From NCBI GenBank assembly GCA_963797835.1, contig CAWCRN010000024.1:372001-436000 (forward strand): a stretch of DNA of 64,000 nt, in the 5' to 3' direction. The stretch's first letter is position 1. Every line of letters starts with the position of its first letter. The translations under genes and the position numbers were made by a program. The notes below the pieces were generated by a model. It saw only the letters and a program-made list of their open reading frames with translations, was not told the origin of the DNA and did no database searches. This DNA is from JBDTSW01 sp963797835. GTDB lineage: Bacteria; Actinomycetota; Thermoleophilia; Solirubrobacterales; 70-9. Below are positions 38,969-47,460 of this stretch, piece after piece.

Positions 38969-39145
38969 GTGGCCGGCCCGTCGATCCTGCTTGGGGTTGC
39001 ACCGGCGGAGTACTTGAGGCCCGCTCCAGCCGTCGATCAGCGCGGCGGCCTCAGGGTTGCGTCGGCGTGCATCGCGGGGATGGCGTGCGCGTAGGTGTGG
39101 GATGGTGATCGTGATCTGAGCGTGGCCGAGGCGCTCCTGGATCAC
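38969..39145 (-). pseudogene. Tyrosine recombinase remnant (C-terminus only)
   Basis: Minus-strand sequence reads VIQERLGHAQITITI, then after a shift TYAHAIPAMHAD. This is the C-terminal catalytic box (LGH, then the Tyr nucleophile in TYAH) of phage-type integrases. The arginine boxes and N-terminal domains are missing, since the membrane protein gene begins just upstream. The frame breaks near 39095. The remnant runs directly into the rnpB-like tail, as expected for an integrase next to its attachment site. Confidence 0.7.
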
Positions 39146-39166
39146 CTTGGGGGAACGCCATTCGTG

Positions 39167-39787
39167 TTAGGTGATCTCCAGGGTGCATCGTGCGATCAGC
39201 TCGTAGGCCGACGCTCTGCGGCCGGCTTCGCGCCAGTCGAAGTAGCGGTACTCGATCACCATCCAGCTGACCACCCAGGCGACCGTGATCAGGACTGCCG
39301 CCACGACCACTCCGATCGCGAAGAAGCCACTGTCGTCCTTCTGGGCCTCCTTGGCGGCGTCTACGGCGGCGTATGCGCCTACCAAGCTGAGGAAGGCGAA
39401 TGCGAGGCCGGGCAGCAACTGTCGGCGGCCCATGTTGCGAACGGCCATGCCGTCGCGCCACTCGACCGAGGCACGGTGCGCGGCCCGGCTGCGGAGCGCA
39501 GCCTGGGCCTCGGCGACGGGCACGGCCGGCGAAGCGCCTTCAGGGAGGATCACACGAACCGTCAACTCATCCGGAAGCGCCCTCGCTGCGGCCAGTGTCG
39601 CGGCCAGGTCGTCGACCCCGGGCTGCGCCGGGCCGCGTTGCGGGACGAACGGTTCCGTGTCGGGCTCCACGAGCAGATGTGCAAGATCACCCAGTTCGAG
39701 CACCAGCAAATGCTCACTGTCGAGCCGGGCAAACGTCTCGTCGAGCTGGCGGCTCGCGTCGCGGGGGACGTCGCGGAGGGTGGTCAT
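39167..39787 (-). CDS. Membrane protein, unknown
   Basis: 206 residues. A soluble N-terminal half (LDSEHLLVLELGDLAHLLVE; LPDELTVRVILPEGASPAVP) precedes two TM helices (about residues 125-143 and 155-177) and a basic tail. No family recognised. Base composition is slightly less GC-rich than neighbours, in keeping with accessory DNA. Divergent from the universal stress protein. Confidence 0.6.
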   Translation of the reverse strand: MTTLRDVPRDASRQLDETFARLDSEHLLVLELGDLAHLLVEPDTEPFVPQRGPAQPGVDDLAATLAAARALPDELTVRVILPEGASPAVPVAEAQAALRSRAAHRASVEWRDGMAVRNMGRRQLLPGLAFAFLSLVGAYAAVDAAKEAQKDDSGFFAIGVVVAAVLITVAWVVSWMVIEYRYFDWREAGRRASAYELIARCTLEIT

Positions 39788-39878
39788 GGCGGCTCTGCGA
39801 TGAACACTACGCCAGGGGGCTGCCCCATGTGGTCCCGGGTCCGGACTTCGCCGACCGACGCGGCGTAAGCTGCGTTGA

Positions 39879-40361
39879 ATGAACGCCGCCGCCCCGGTCC
39901 TGATCGGCTACGACGGATCAGACACAGCACGTCGGGCGGTGCGCGACACCGCCGAGCTCTTCGGCTCGCGCCCGGCACTGGTGGTGACGGCGTGGGACCC
40001 GAGCCTGCCCTACCAGGCCGCCGCGATGTCGCCGGGGGTACAAGAGATCCCGTCGCCGATCGACGTTGAAGTGGCACAGGTCACCGAGGACAGGTACCGG
40101 GACCGGGCCCATCGCACCGCACACGATGGGGCTGAGCTGGCGAAGTCGCTAGGGCTTCAAGCCGAGGCGCTCGTCGTGGCTGACGAACGGGGCAACGTAG
40201 CCGCCGCCATCGTCGAGCTGGCTCGCGAGCGAGATGCGGCGGCCATCGTCGTCGGCTCGCGAGGCCTGAGCGGGCTCCGCGCGAGGCTGGAGGGCAGTAC
40301 CTCAAGCGCTGTCCTGAAGCACTCCTCATGCCCGGTCCTCGTGGTTCACGAGGAGGAGTGA
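39879..40361 (+). CDS. Universal stress protein (UspA family)
   Basis: 160 residues. Opens VLIGYDGSDTARRAVRDTAE. The ATP-binding signature G-2x-G-9x-G(S/T) is complete at GSRGLSGLRARLEGS, followed by SAVLKHSSCPVLVVHEE. Cytoplasmic stress-related nucleotide-binding protein. TAAGCT (39866-39871) lies 7 bases before the ATG, so it is leaderless. It sits in the putative accessory region. Confidence 0.92.
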   Translation: MNAAAPVLIGYDGSDTARRAVRDTAELFGSRPALVVTAWDPSLPYQAAAMSPGVQEIPSPIDVEVAQVTEDRYRDRAHRTAHDGAELAKSLGLQAEALVVADERGNVAAAIVELARERDAAAIVVGSRGLSGLRARLEGSTSSAVLKHSSCPVLVVHEEE

Positions 40362-40453
40362 TGAGCAGGTACCGCGCTCCTAAGCGGTGGGCCCGGACTG
40401 TGAGCCCCTGGTGGGCCTGAGCGCGGCACCGAGACGCGCGGTACGGTAGGCGC

Positions 40454-40930
40454 ATCGGGCCGTATCTGCCTCCCGTCGCCTTCGTCGTCGCCTGGCTCCT
40501 GGCGGCGTTCGACGTGCCCGCGCTTGGCACCGACTCCTCGACGCCGTTCGACGAGCTCGCGCTGCGGTGGATGCTCTTCCTCGGCGCCGGCGGCAGCGTC
40601 GCGGGGGCGAGCGTCGCGCACACCGTCTTCGCCCGCCAGACGGCGCGCTCGATCGGCTGGGAGACGAACGGGTTTCAGTTCGAGCTCGGGTACGCCAGCC
40701 TCGCGATGGGCCTGGCCGCGATCTACGCATCGACCGTCGACGAGCCCGCGGCCTGGGTGGTGGCCTCGATCGCGAGCGGGCTGTTCCTGCTGCTAGCGGG
40801 CTTCAACCACGTCCGGGAGATCGTCCGCGAGAAGAACTACGCCCCCGGCAGCACCGTGATCCTGATCAGCGACTTCGGGATCCCGATCTCGCTGTTCGCA
40901 TTGCTCGTCTCGACCGGCGCGATCTTCTAG
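40454..40930 (+). CDS. Four-helix membrane protein, start codon unclear
   Basis: About 158 residues with four hydrophobic segments, the first (PYLPPVAFVVAWLLAAFD) lying upstream of the first ordinary start codon (GTG at 40514). The frame is open back to a TGA near 40419 with no ATG, GTG or TTG. TACGGT (40442-40447) sits 6 bases before an ATC that would give M/I-G-P-Y-L-P-P. The real start is therefore a non-standard codon or a miscalled ATG. No family recognised. Confidence 0.6.
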   Translation: MGPYLPPVAFVVAWLLAAFDVPALGTDSSTPFDELALRWMLFLGAGGSVAGASVAHTVFARQTARSIGWETNGFQFELGYASLAMGLAAIYASTVDEPAAWVVASIASGLFLLLAGFNHVREIVREKNYAPGSTVILISDFGIPISLFALLVSTGAIF

Positions 40931-41107
40931 CGGTCGAGAGTCACGGGCACGCGGCGAGGTGCAGTTACCGAGCCATATTTCTGTGACCGACGCACACACG
41001 GAGTGTGCGCAGGCGCACGGTCGCTCCTCGGCACCCGACTAGGGTTGCCCAGAAGCTCGGGTCACGAAGACGTGACACCGAATCGCCCGGGCGAAGGAAG
41101 GAACCAG

Positions 41108-41245
41108 ATGCTCAACCCGATGAGTGCGGCCCTTGTGTCCGGGGCGCTCACCGATGCCGGGCGCATCGGCGGCACTGACCGCCGACGCACCCCGCGGACG
41201 ACCCCCCGCCAGAACCCCATCCGGCGTCATGCGGAGACGGCGTGA
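41108..41245 (+). CDS. Small basic ORF, 45 residues
   Basis: MLNPMSAALVSGALTDAG followed by an Arg/Thr/Pro-rich tail. Supported by AAGGAAGG 6 bases before the ATG and by a TGATG overlap with the next small ORF. Two inverted repeats lie upstream: CGCACAC-5-GTGTGCG (40991-41009) and GTCACG-AAGA-CGTGAC (41061-41076), possible regulator sites. No similarity recognised. Confidence 0.45.
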   Translation: MLNPMSAALVSGALTDAGRIGGTDRRRTPRTTPRQNPIRRHAETA

Positions 41246-41468
41246 TGAGCGAGGTCGTCATCGCCGCCAAGGCGCTCGGGGGCTTCGCCGGGAGGGACGG
41301 GAGCGGCCAGGCCGACCCGCTGGCGCTCCTGGTCGTGCTCATCGCCGCCGTAATGATCATCGCGGTCGCTTATGCACTCCGCTCGGCTCGGCCGAGGGCG
41401 CCAAGGCCCGCGCGGACGGCGCTGAGCAGCTCAAGTTGCTGACGGTCGCGGTCAGGTCCTCCGCATAG
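41245..41468 (+). CDS. Small single-helix membrane protein (likely frameshifted)
   Basis: MSEVVIAAKALGGFAGRD, then a TM helix (ALLVVLIAAVMIIAVAYALR). After a 1-base shift near 41390 the tail AEGAKARADGAEQLKLLTVA reads more like protein than the in-frame Arg/Pro/Ser tail. About 74 residues. Coupled to the preceding small ORF by TGATG. Function unknown. Confidence 0.45.
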
Positions 41469-41528
41469 GCGGGGCGGCGAGGCTACGACCCGCTGGCGGC
41501 GTGAACTCCGTTCTATGCCATCGCCGCC

Positions 41529-41566
41529 CTGTCAGGCTCCTGCGTTCAGTCTGCGCCGCCTGACAG
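41529..41566 (+). terminator. Inverted repeat after the small ORF pair
   Basis: CTGTCAGGC and GCCTGACAG, 9 perfect pairs with a 20-base loop, 60 bases after the small membrane ORF. No T-run. Between 41567 and 41724 I see nothing else. Confidence 0.4.
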
Positions 41567-41724
41567 CGGGCCGGACGAAAGCGCGCTGAGCTCGACGCCC
41601 TCGTCGGTCGCGAGCGTCGGCGCGGGCACCCCGCGACCATCCGCTCGCCGATCAGTCGTTTTCCCCCGTCTGGTGCGGGTCAATGGCCGTCACGAGTGGG
41701 CTACTTCCGACCACGGCGCAGGGC

Positions 41725-41730
41725 TAGGAT
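41725..41730 (+). promoter_or_regulatory. -10 element of the GH15 transcript
   Basis: TAGGAT, 7 bases before the ATG of a 28-codon ORF that overlaps the GH15 start. Confidence 0.5.
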
Positions 41731-41737
41731 GGGTCCA

Positions 41738-41824
41738 ATGCCAAGGAAGGTTGACGCGTCGTGCGACGTCTTTGCTCGTCGCGCTGACTACGGTGGCTGG
41801 CACGGCCCGTGGACCGCGCCGTGA
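41738..41824 (+). CDS. 28-codon upstream ORF ahead of GH15 gene
   Basis: Reads MPRKVDASCDVFARRAD then YGGWHGPWTAP and stops at TGA, the last four bases forming GTGA with the GH15 GTG at 41821. Placed 7 bases after TAGGAT with no Shine-Dalgarno, so the mRNA probably begins at this ATG. The overlap suggests the glycosidase is translated by re-initiation. Alternatively the two were one frame and an indel separated them. Confidence 0.4.
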   Translation: MPRKVDASCDVFARRADYGGWHGPWTAP

Positions 41825-43705
41825 CTGAGGCGACCACGCCCCAAAGCGCGGCGGCCCCATCGCCGTTTCCGCCGATCGCCGACTACGGCTTCCTCTCCGA
41901 CTGCCACACCGGCGCCCTGGTTGCTCCGGATGGCGGGATCGACTGGCTCTGCGTCCCACGCTTCGACTCGCCGAGCGTGTTCGGCTGCCTGCTCGATCGC
42001 GAGGCCGGTGCTTTCCGCTTCGGCCCGTTCGGGGCCAACGTGCCGACGGCGCGCATCTACGAGCCCGGGACGAACACCCTGGTGACGACCTGGCGCACGG
42101 GGACCGGCTGGGTGATCGTTCGCGACGCCCTGACGATGGGACCGCGGCGCGGAGAGGACACGATCACTCCCCATACGCGCCCGCCGCCCGATGAGGACGC
42201 CGACCACCTTCTGGTGCGCACTGCTCTCTGCAGCGATGGGAGCGTCGAGATGGAGCTGGTCTGCGAGCCCGCCTTCGACTACGGGGCCGTCGAAGCCGAG
42301 TGGTCGCTGGTGGGCGAGGACCGCCACACCGCCGATGCCAGCGGCGCCAAGCAGGCGATCAGGCTGCAGACGGACATGGAGCTCGGGATCGAGGGCAACT
42401 CCGCGCGGGCGCGGCACACCCTCCATCAGGGCGACCAGATCTACTGCTCCCTGTCGTGGGCCGAGGGCCTTGCCTCGCCGGACGGCATCGATGACGCCAA
42501 CGCTCGGATCGCCGCGACCACACGGTTCTGGCACGAATGGATGGAGCGGGCGCGACTGATCGACCACCGTTGGCGGGGGCCGATCCAACGCTCCGCGCTC
42601 ACGATCAAGGGCCTCACCTACATGCCGACCGGGGCGACGGTCGCCGCGCTCAACGACCTCGCTGCCAGAGACCCCGGGCGGCGAGCGAAACTGGGACTAC
42701 CGCTACACCTGGATCCGCGACTCCACCTTCACCCTGCAGGCCCTCCACTTCCTCAACCTTGACCGAGAGGCCGACGAGTTCATGCAGTTCATCGCCGACC
42801 TCGAGCTGAACGACGACGGAGCGCTGCAGATCATGTACGGGATCGACGGACGGCGGGACCTGACCGAGTCGACCCGCGATCATCTCTCCGGCTACGCGGG
42901 CGCCTCCCCGGTGCGGGTCGGAAACGGCGCCTTCGACCAGCGCCAGAACGACGTCTACGGGGCGGTGCTCGACTCGATCCTGCTGCACACGCGCCGCAGC
43001 CAGCGCCTGCCGGGGCGCCTCTGGCCGATCGTCGAATCGCAGGCGAGCTGCGCGGCGGACGTCTGGCGCCAGCCCGACCAGGGCATCTGGGAGGCCCGTG
43101 GCGAGCCCAAGCACTACGTCTCGTCAAAGTTGATGTGCTGGGTGGCCCTCGATCGCGCCTCGAAGCTCGCCGAGATCCGTGGGGACAACGATCTAACCGC
43201 GAGCTGGCGGAAGACCGCCGACGAGATCAAGGCCGACATCCTCGAGCACGGCGTCAAGGATGGTGTGCTCAGGCAGCACTACGAGACCGAGGCGCTCGAC
43301 GCATCGACGCTGCTGGCGGCCCTGTTCGGTTTCCTTCCCCCCGAAGACGAGCGGCTGCGAAAGAGCGTCCTCGCGATCGCCGACGATCTGACCGAGGACG
43401 GCTTCGTGCTGCGCTACCGGACCGACGAGACGGATGACGGCCTGTCCGGCAAGGAGGGCAGCTTCCTGATCTGCTCCTTCTGGCTTGTCTCCGCCCTGGC
43501 GATCGTGGGCGAGCAGCAGCGAGCGCGCGATCTCATGGAGAAGCTCCTGAACGTTGCCTCTCCCCTGGGCCTCTTCGCCGAGGAGTTCGACACCGAGACC
43601 GGGCGGCACCTGGGCAACTTCCCGCAGGCCTTCTCGCACCTGGCCTTGATCGAGGCCGCCGCGCGGATCATCCTCGTCGAGCGACTGGAGGAGTTCGGCG
43701 CGTGA
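41821..43705 (+). CDS. Glycoside hydrolase family 15 (glucoamylase/trehalase-like, one frameshift)
   Basis: About 628 residues. N-terminal super-sandwich domain opens PIADYGFLSDCHTGALVAPD then GIDWLCVPRFDSPSVFG, the standard GH15 start. The (alpha/alpha)6 catalytic domain has GGERNWDYRYTWIRDSTF, the general acid in QGIWEARGEP and the C-terminal FPQAFSHLALIEAA. A 1-base shift near 42650 falls inside STTSLPETPGG. GH15 members cut alpha-1,4/1,6-glucans, trehalose or related sugars; the actinobacterial cytoplasmic form here is often trehalase-like. No signal peptide. GTG at 41809 is an alternative start. Confidence 0.9.
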
Positions 43706-43728
43706 GCGACTACGACACCAGTCCAGCC

Positions 43729-43766
43729 GTCCTGCCGAACCGCAGAACTGCAAAGCAGGGCAGGAC
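43729..43766. terminator. Inverted repeat between convergent genes
   Basis: GTCCTGCC and GGCAGGAC, 8 perfect pairs, 22-base spacer containing an inner CTGC/GCAG, in the 79-base gap between the GH15 gene and the EamA-type transporter. Confidence 0.5.
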
Positions 43767-43784
43767 AGCCTCCCGGGGGAGCGG

Positions 43785-44687
43785 TTAGCGGGCGGGCCCT
43801 GGCGCGGGTTCGGCCTCGGCGACCTCGGCGGCGTGGACCGGGGCGGGGGTGAGCGCGGCAGCCACGATCACCAGCGTGAACGCCAGCATCCGTACCACCA
43901 CGCCCAGGGTGTCGTCGGGGAGCGGCTCCTCGAAAACGATCGGGCCCGCCGCGATGGTGAAGACGTTGGCGGCCACGCTGGTGATCGCGATCACCGGCAC
44001 GGCCTTGCCGATCTGGAGGCTCCTGGCGGAGACCACCAGGCCGGCGAAGGAGGCGAGGGCGATCACCACTGCGAGCGGATGGGCCAGGATCGCCAGCGCC
44101 GACTCCTCGCCGAGGTTGCCGCTGAGGCCCTTGATCGAGGTGTCGGACGCGGCCCAGAAGAGCCCCGCCGAGGCGCCGAACAGCACTCCTCCGCGGAGCG
44201 GAGAGACCCTCGCCGCGGCTGCCACGCCCACGGCCATCGCGGTCACGACGCCCAGGTAGAGGGCGAGGGTGGCGGCGTCGTATTCGGAGTGCGCCTCGTC
44301 GGCGCCGCCCTCGAGCGTCGCCGCCAGGAACGCGAGGCCGAGCGCGGCCAGGCCGACCCCGATCCATTCCCGTCGGGTGACCACGTGCGCGAACAGCCGG
44401 TCGGCGGTCACGGTGAGGAGCACGAGGCCCCCGGCGATCACCGACTGCACGAGCGAGATCGGCGCCAGCGAGAGGGCCCCGACGTGGAATACCCAGGATC
44501 CCATCGCGATCAGGATCCCCAGCGTGTAGGCGCGGGATCGGAAGAGCGCCAGCGACGTCCTCACGGGGCGGCGCAGGCTGACCGGCGGCGACTCGACGGC
44601 GCCGCGGTGCTTGTAGAGGAAGCCGACCACCGACGCGAACGCGGTCGCGACGGCGAGCAGCAGGCCGATCTGGACGGAGAGGCTCAG
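43785..44687 (-). CDS. EamA/DMT-family transporter
   Basis: About 300 residues with nine or ten TM helices (for example GILIAMGSWVFHVGALSLAP; GLALGLAFLAATLEGG-like segments; AVPVIAITSVAANVFTIAAG). Resembles DMT/EamA permeases; substrate unknown. The first helix (IGLLLAVATAFASVVGFL) lies upstream of the first GTG (44630). The only start placing it in the protein is a CTG at 44687 forming CTGA with the stop of the upstream gene. Confidence 0.75.
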   Translation of the reverse strand: MSLSVQIGLLLAVATAFASVVGFLYKHRGAVESPPVSLRRPVRTSLALFRSRAYTLGILIAMGSWVFHVGALSLAPISLVQSVIAGGLVLLTVTADRLFAHVVTRREWIGVGLAALGLAFLAATLEGGADEAHSEYDAATLALYLGVVTAMAVGVAAAARVSPLRGGVLFGASAGLFWAASDTSIKGLSGNLGEESALAILAHPLAVVIALASFAGLVVSARSLQIGKAVPVIAITSVAANVFTIAAGPIVFEEPLPDDTLGVVVRMLAFTLVIVAAALTPAPVHAAEVAEAEPAPGPAR

Positions 44688-44983
44688 GCGACGGTGGGGG
44701 GCGGCTCGTCGTCGGACGAGGTCTCGGCCGGCCTGATCTCGCCGCTGGGCGGCTCCGCGAGGAGCTCCTCGGGGGCGGTCGGCTCGTCATTGAGCTGGAT
44801 CGCGCGGATCGCGTGCTCGTCGGGAAGCTTCGCGAGCACCTCCTCGACGATCGCGTGCTCCAGCGCCTCGTCGTGCCCGTAGCCGTCGCGCAGCGCCCGG
44901 AGAGCCGTGTGCGTGATCTTGAGCTGCTCAGGGGTCAGCTCGAGGTGGTAGCGGAACGGGCTCGCGTCGCCCTCGTCGGCCAT
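44684..44983 (-). CDS. Small acidic protein, unknown
   Basis: 99 residues: FRYHLELTPEQLKITHTALR, ALRDGYGHDEALEHAIVEEV, then a Pro/Glu-rich tail. Probably a helical N-terminal domain and disordered tail. TAGAAT (reverse strand, 44990-44995) lies 6 bases before the ATG. First gene of a pair with the EamA-type transporter. Family not recognised. Confidence 0.65.
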   Translation of the reverse strand: MADEGDASPFRYHLELTPEQLKITHTALRALRDGYGHDEALEHAIVEEVLAKLPDEHAIRAIQLNDEPTAPEELLAEPPSGEIRPAETSSDDEPPPTVA

Positions 44984-45054
44984 GCGCTGATTCTAAAGCG
45001 CCCCGTCAGACCTAACGGCGCGTTCGCCGGCCGGGGTGACCTATCTTCATATCC

Positions 45055-45977
45055 GTGGACGTGGTGCGGGATGTGCGCCGCCGGCGAGGGCGGGTGGCTT
45101 TCTGGACGGCCCTGGGCGTCGTGGCGCTGTGGCCGGCCGTGGCGAATGCCGACGCAGCGAGCCCGCTCGCCGCGCTCCCCCAGGACCCAGCGTCCGTGCG
45201 TGAGTACTGGACGCCCGAGCGCATGCGCGAGGCGGTGCCGATCAACCCGCTGGGCGGCCCGCTCCGGGCCAAGCGGGGCGACACGATCGCGAAGCCCGTG
45301 CGCAAGCCCGGCAAGAAGCCGACGCGCAGCCACGGGAAGGTCTTCCTCACCCTCGGCGGGACGAACTTCGTCTGCTCGGGCACGGCGGTCAGGGCGCCGG
45401 CCGAGAACGTCGTTTGGACCGCGGGACACTGTGTGTACGACAAGCCAACCGCGGTCTCGGAGCCGGCCTTCGCGTCGAACTGGATGTTCGCGCCGGCCTA
45501 CCGGAACGGGAAGAGCAAGTTCGGTGAGTGGGTGGCGACCGGCCTCGCCACCACCGGGCAGTGGGCCAGCTGCGGGCTCACCAGCTGCGACAACCTGGCC
45601 CATGACTTCGGTGCCGTCAACGTGGCCAAGCTGGGAGGCAGGACCCTCCAGGACCGCGTCGGGGGCCGCCCGATCGAGTTCTTCGGCCCGCGCGACCGCA
45701 CCTACAAGGCGTTCGGCTACCCGGTGGCGGGCTTCGGAGGGCAGGAGATGTTCTTCTGCAAGTCCCCTTACAGAGGCGCTGACAAGGCCAGGGCAGTCCC
45801 CGGCCCATGCGGATCAGGTGCGACATGACGGGGGGTTCGAGCGGTGGGGGCTGGGTCGCCAACGGCAAGGTCGCCTCGGTGATCTCCTACGGCTACCCGG
45901 GCGAGCCGGACAACCTCTACGGCCCCTACCAGGGCGCCTCGGCCCAGGGCCTCTACGACGAGGTCAAGAACGGGTAG
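45055..45977 (+). CDS. Secreted trypsin-like serine protease (one frameshift)
   Basis: About 306 residues. Signal peptide (WTALGVVALWPAVANADA), propeptide-like region with PERMREAVPINPLGG, then a chymotrypsin-fold domain: His in VVWTAGHCVYD, Asp in CDNLAHDFGAVNV and, after a shift near 45800, Ser in MTGGSSGGGWV. Paired cysteines suit an extracellular enzyme. TATCTT lies 7 bases before the GTG. Close to the glutamyl endopeptidase/V8-like peptidases of actinobacteria; specificity unknown. Confidence 0.85.
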
Positions 45978-45980
45978 GGG

Positions 45981-47420
45981 TCAGGCGGGCGCGCGCTGGG
46001 CGTCGCCCGACTCGCGCCCCGCGCTCGCCGCCCCGGCTTCCTGGAGCAGTTCCGCGAGCGACGCCTCGATCCCCGCCGCCAGCTCGTCGAGGTCGTCGAC
46101 AGCGTCGTAGTCGGCGAGCAGGCCGAAGTTGATCGACCCGTTGTAGCTCATGATGGCCACGAACAACGCCTGGTTCGGCGGCAGGAAGCCGACCGGAAAG
46201 ATGTCCTGGAGCTCGCGCCCGAGCACGTAGAGGGGGACCTGCGGGCCGGGGACGTTGGTGACGACGAGGTTGAACAGGCGCGTGGAGAAGTTCACCCGCG
46301 CCGCCTGCGCCAGCAACGTCGGCGGCGCGAAGTCGTTCATGCGGGAGATCACCTCGGCGCCCAGCGCCTGCTTGGACTGCTTGATCCCCTCCATACCCTC
46401 GCGTACGACGGCCAGGCGCCTGACCGGATCGTCGATATAGACGGGGATCGGCCCCCGTACGGCGGCGATCCGGTTGCCGAGCTCCCCGCGCTCGTCGGTG
46501 GCGCGGATCGACACCGGCACCTGCGCCCGTAGCTCGAGCCCCTCGGTCCGCACGCCGCGCCTCCGAAGCCACTCGCGAAGGGCGCCGGTGACGACCGCGA
46601 GGACCACGTCGTTGACCGTCCCGCCCAGCGCGTCCTTGATCCGCTTGAACTGGGCCAGGTCGGCCCGGACCCAGGCGAAGCGCCGGTGGGGGCCGATCTC
46701 CACGTTCAGCGGCGTCTCGGGCGCGGGGTTCGCGAAGTTCCACCCGACCTCTCCCAGGGCGCTCAGCGACTCGCTCGCCTGCTGGAGCGTCGCCTGAGGG
46801 TGCTCGATCGCCTGCTCCAGCCGGCGCGCGATCCTCACGGGCGCGGACACCAGTCCCTCGGCGTCCTTGGCCAGCAGGGTCCCGGACGACGGCTCCGGGC
46901 TGGGCACCCACTCGTGGTCGGCCTCGGCCGGCTCGGGAACGGGTTTCAGGTCGAACAGCACCGTGGCGATGTCCACGCCAGAGACGCCGTCGACCAGGGC
47001 ATGGTGCGTCTTGGTGACGAACGCGAAGCGCTTGCGGGTGAGGCCCTGGACCAGCCACAGCTCCCACAGCGGCTTGGTGCGGTCGAGCTGCTGCGAGAAG
47101 ATGCGCGCCGCCATCCGCCGCAGTTGCTCCTCCGAGCCGGGCGAGGGCAACGCCGAGTGACGCACGTGGTACTCGAGGTTGAAGCTGGGGTCGTCGACCC
47201 AGAAGGGCCGCCCGGTCGGCACCGGCGGGAACGCCAGCTTCTGGCGGAAGCGGGGGACCAGGTGGAGCCGCGAGGAGATGTGCTCGGCCAGGTCCTCGTA
47301 TGAGGGGGGCGGTCCCTCGAAGATGCAGACGCCGCCGACGTGCATGTGGGCCGCCGAGGACTCGTTGGTCAGGAACGAGACGTCCAGCGCGCTGAGGCGG
47401 TCCATGTGCCCCTGGGCCAT
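45981..47420 (-). CDS. Wax ester synthase/diacylglycerol acyltransferase (WS/DGAT)
   Basis: 479-residue O-acyltransferase that makes triacylglycerol or wax esters from acyl-CoA. Typical opening MDRLSALDVSFLTNESSAAH; catalytic HHxxxDG at residues 139-145 (THHALVDG); the ND motif in GGTVNDVVLAVV; and the C-terminal FVAIMSYNGSINFGLLAD. Intact. TAGGGT (reverse strand, 47428-47433) 7 bases from the ATG predicts a leaderless transcript. Divergent from a patatin-like lipase with which it shares overlapping promoters. Confidence 0.93.
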   Translation of the reverse strand: MAQGHMDRLSALDVSFLTNESSAAHMHVGGVCIFEGPPPSYEDLAEHISSRLHLVPRFRQKLAFPPVPTGRPFWVDDPSFNLEYHVRHSALPSPGSEEQLRRMAARIFSQQLDRTKPLWELWLVQGLTRKRFAFVTKTHHALVDGVSGVDIATVLFDLKPVPEPAEADHEWVPSPEPSSGTLLAKDAEGLVSAPVRIARRLEQAIEHPQATLQQASESLSALGEVGWNFANPAPETPLNVEIGPHRRFAWVRADLAQFKRIKDALGGTVNDVVLAVVTGALREWLRRRGVRTEGLELRAQVPVSIRATDERGELGNRIAAVRGPIPVYIDDPVRRLAVVREGMEGIKQSKQALGAEVISRMNDFAPPTLLAQAARVNFSTRLFNLVVTNVPGPQVPLYVLGRELQDIFPVGFLPPNQALFVAIMSYNGSINFGLLADYDAVDDLDELAAGIEASLAELLQEAGAASAGRESGDAQRAPA

Positions 47421-47427
47421 GGGCCGA

Positions 47428-47454
47428 ACCCTACTCCCAGCACGTGGGTAGGGT
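47428..47454. promoter_or_regulatory. Interlocked divergent leaderless promoters
   Basis: TAGGGT for the left gene (reverse, 47428-47433) and TAGGGT for the right gene (47449-47454) face each other 15 bases apart, each 6-7 bases from its start codon. Each -35 region must therefore overlie the other's -10. Together they look like an inverted repeat CCCTAC/GTAGGG. Confidence 0.6.
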
Positions 47455-47460
47455 CATGGC

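Noticed and set aside
38900..39400. Complete RNase P RNA gene
   Set aside because: Only the last ~30 bases match; the GAGGAAAGTCC core and central helices are not found upstream.
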